Assembly: GCA_021780625.1 (NCBI GenBank)
Contig: JAJXYI010000397.1
Coordinates: 1 to 12,888, forward strand
DNA from: a bacterium
GTDB taxonomy: Bacteria > Verrucomicrobiota > Verrucomicrobiae > Opitutales > Opitutaceae
Reading direction: 5' to 3'
Length of the DNA stretch: 12,888 nucleotides
Position numbers and translations under genes: made by a program. The notes beneath the pieces are model-generated. The model did no database searches, was not told the origin of the DNA, and saw only the letters and a program-made list of their open reading frames with translations. Below, piece after piece: positions 12,312-12,888 of this stretch. Within the stretch, counting starts at the first letter, position 1. Every line of letters starts with the position of its first letter.

Positions 12312-12888
12312 CACCGTCCATCCCCCGCATCGCTCCTGGCAAGCCAGGTCTTGAACCCCGCTGGACCTCGAGCGCAAAGGAAGGACTGGGGACCAGCTAC
12401 CACACCAGCTGCCGGGTCTGGTTCACTCTCAGCCACGGGATCGTCAACGAGATCTACTATCCTCACGTCGACCAGCCCAACACGCGCGACCTCCAGTTCC
12501 TGATCACCGACGGGGCCACGTTCTGCCACGAGGAGAAACGTGATCTCGAGCACGTCATCGATTACCCGGAACGCGACTGCCTGCTGTACCGCATCACCAA
12601 TTCCGACCGCGAAGGACGCTACCGGCTTATCAAGGAAGTGATGACCGATCCGCACCGCTCGGTCCTGCTGATGCACACGAAACTGGAGGTGCTGGATCCC
12701 GCCCTGCGCGGACGCCTCCGCATCTACGCGCTGCTCGCGCCGCATCTGGCCGGCCATGGCTCGGGGAACTCGGGCTGGCGCATCGACATCAGCGGACATC
12801 CTCTGCTGCACGCGGCCAAGGGCGACGTGCACCTGCTGATGGGATGCAGCTGCGGCTTCTCGCGGCGCTCCGTCGGCTTCGTGGGCGC
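12308..12888 (+). CDS. GH15 glucoamylase/glucodextranase-type glycoside hydrolase, N-terminal part (cut by window edge)
   Basis: A starch-, glycogen- or dextran-degrading exo-glucosidase releasing glucose from non-reducing ends. The visible 193 residues match the N-terminal beta-sandwich domain of bacterial GH15 enzymes: APGKPGLEPRWTSSAKEGLG (9-28), SCRVWFTLSHGIVNEIYYP (34-52), VDQPNTRDLQFLITDG (54-69), EEKRDLEH (75-82), YRLIKEVMTDPHRSVLLMHT (110-129) and LRIYALLAPHLAGHGSGNSG (143-162). The catalytic (alpha/alpha)6 barrel with its two glutamates lies beyond the window. No signal peptide is seen, so a cytoplasmic role, such as glycogen or imported oligosaccharide turnover, is more likely than secretion. 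ATG 12308 is the only usable start: the frame upstream has no start codon before a TAG at 12239. Its start overlaps the stop of a short leader ORF, and an inverted repeat lies further upstream. Confidence 0.9.
   Translation, partial: MTPSIPRIAPGKPGLEPRWTSSAKEGLGTSYHTSCRVWFTLSHGIVNEIYYPHVDQPNTRDLQFLITDGATFCHEEKRDLEHVIDYPERDCLLYRITNSDREGRYRLIKEVMTDPHRSVLLMHTKLEVLDPALRGRLRIYALLAPHLAGHGSGNSGWRIDISGHPLLHAAKGDVHLLMGCSCGFSRRSVGFVG

Overview
The window is GC-rich (roughly two thirds G+C by eye). It carries ordinary chromosomal genes with the flavour of the Opitutaceae (Verrucomicrobia): a PocR-sensor AraC regulator, a tandem pair of LacI regulators with the GYRPDPLL-type linker, a secreted DUF4214-like protein with a GGGN repeat tail, and a GH15 glucoamylase-type enzyme. 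The taxon is inferred from protein style, not from a marker gene. No rRNA, tRNA, insertion sequence or CRISPR array is visible.

Layout. 1-1383 (minus): the N-terminal part of ferrochelatase (hemH, cut by the window edge), with a PocR/AraC regulator just upstream on the same strand. 1568-4382 (plus): a GNAT acetyltransferase, then two LacI-family paralogues 2 bases apart. 4419-4697 (minus): a small three-helix membrane protein. 4944-5702 (plus): a secreted protein with three ~50-residue DUF4214-like repeats and five perfect octapeptides at its C-terminus, followed by two strong hairpins. 5850-6278 (minus): a small lipoprotein. 6503-7027 (plus): a two-helix membrane protein whose 3' end overlaps, tail to tail, a MerR regulator (6972-7598, minus). 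7873-8061 (minus): a 62-residue protein homologous to the C-terminal domain of that MerR. 8199-9928 (plus): an exported coiled-coil/LysM protein and a chromosomal-type ParB with no ParA beside it. 10047-12137 (plus): a full-length DsbD/ScsB-type thiol:disulfide interchange protein. 12249-12888 (plus): a 20-codon leader ORF whose stop overlaps the start of a GH15 enzyme that runs off the window.

The genes do not form one pathway. They are mostly single-gene units with housekeeping or regulatory roles: haem synthesis, chromosome segregation, envelope redox and cell wall binding, and polysaccharide breakdown. The most interesting signals are the MerR C-terminal domain that also exists alone next door, with an apparent stop-loss tail on the MerR copy; the wobble-diverged octapeptide tail; a one-glycine insertion in the helix-turn-helix of the second LacI protein; the ATGA-coupled leader peptide; and a consistent C at position -1 of the start codons with no Shine-Dalgarno sequence.
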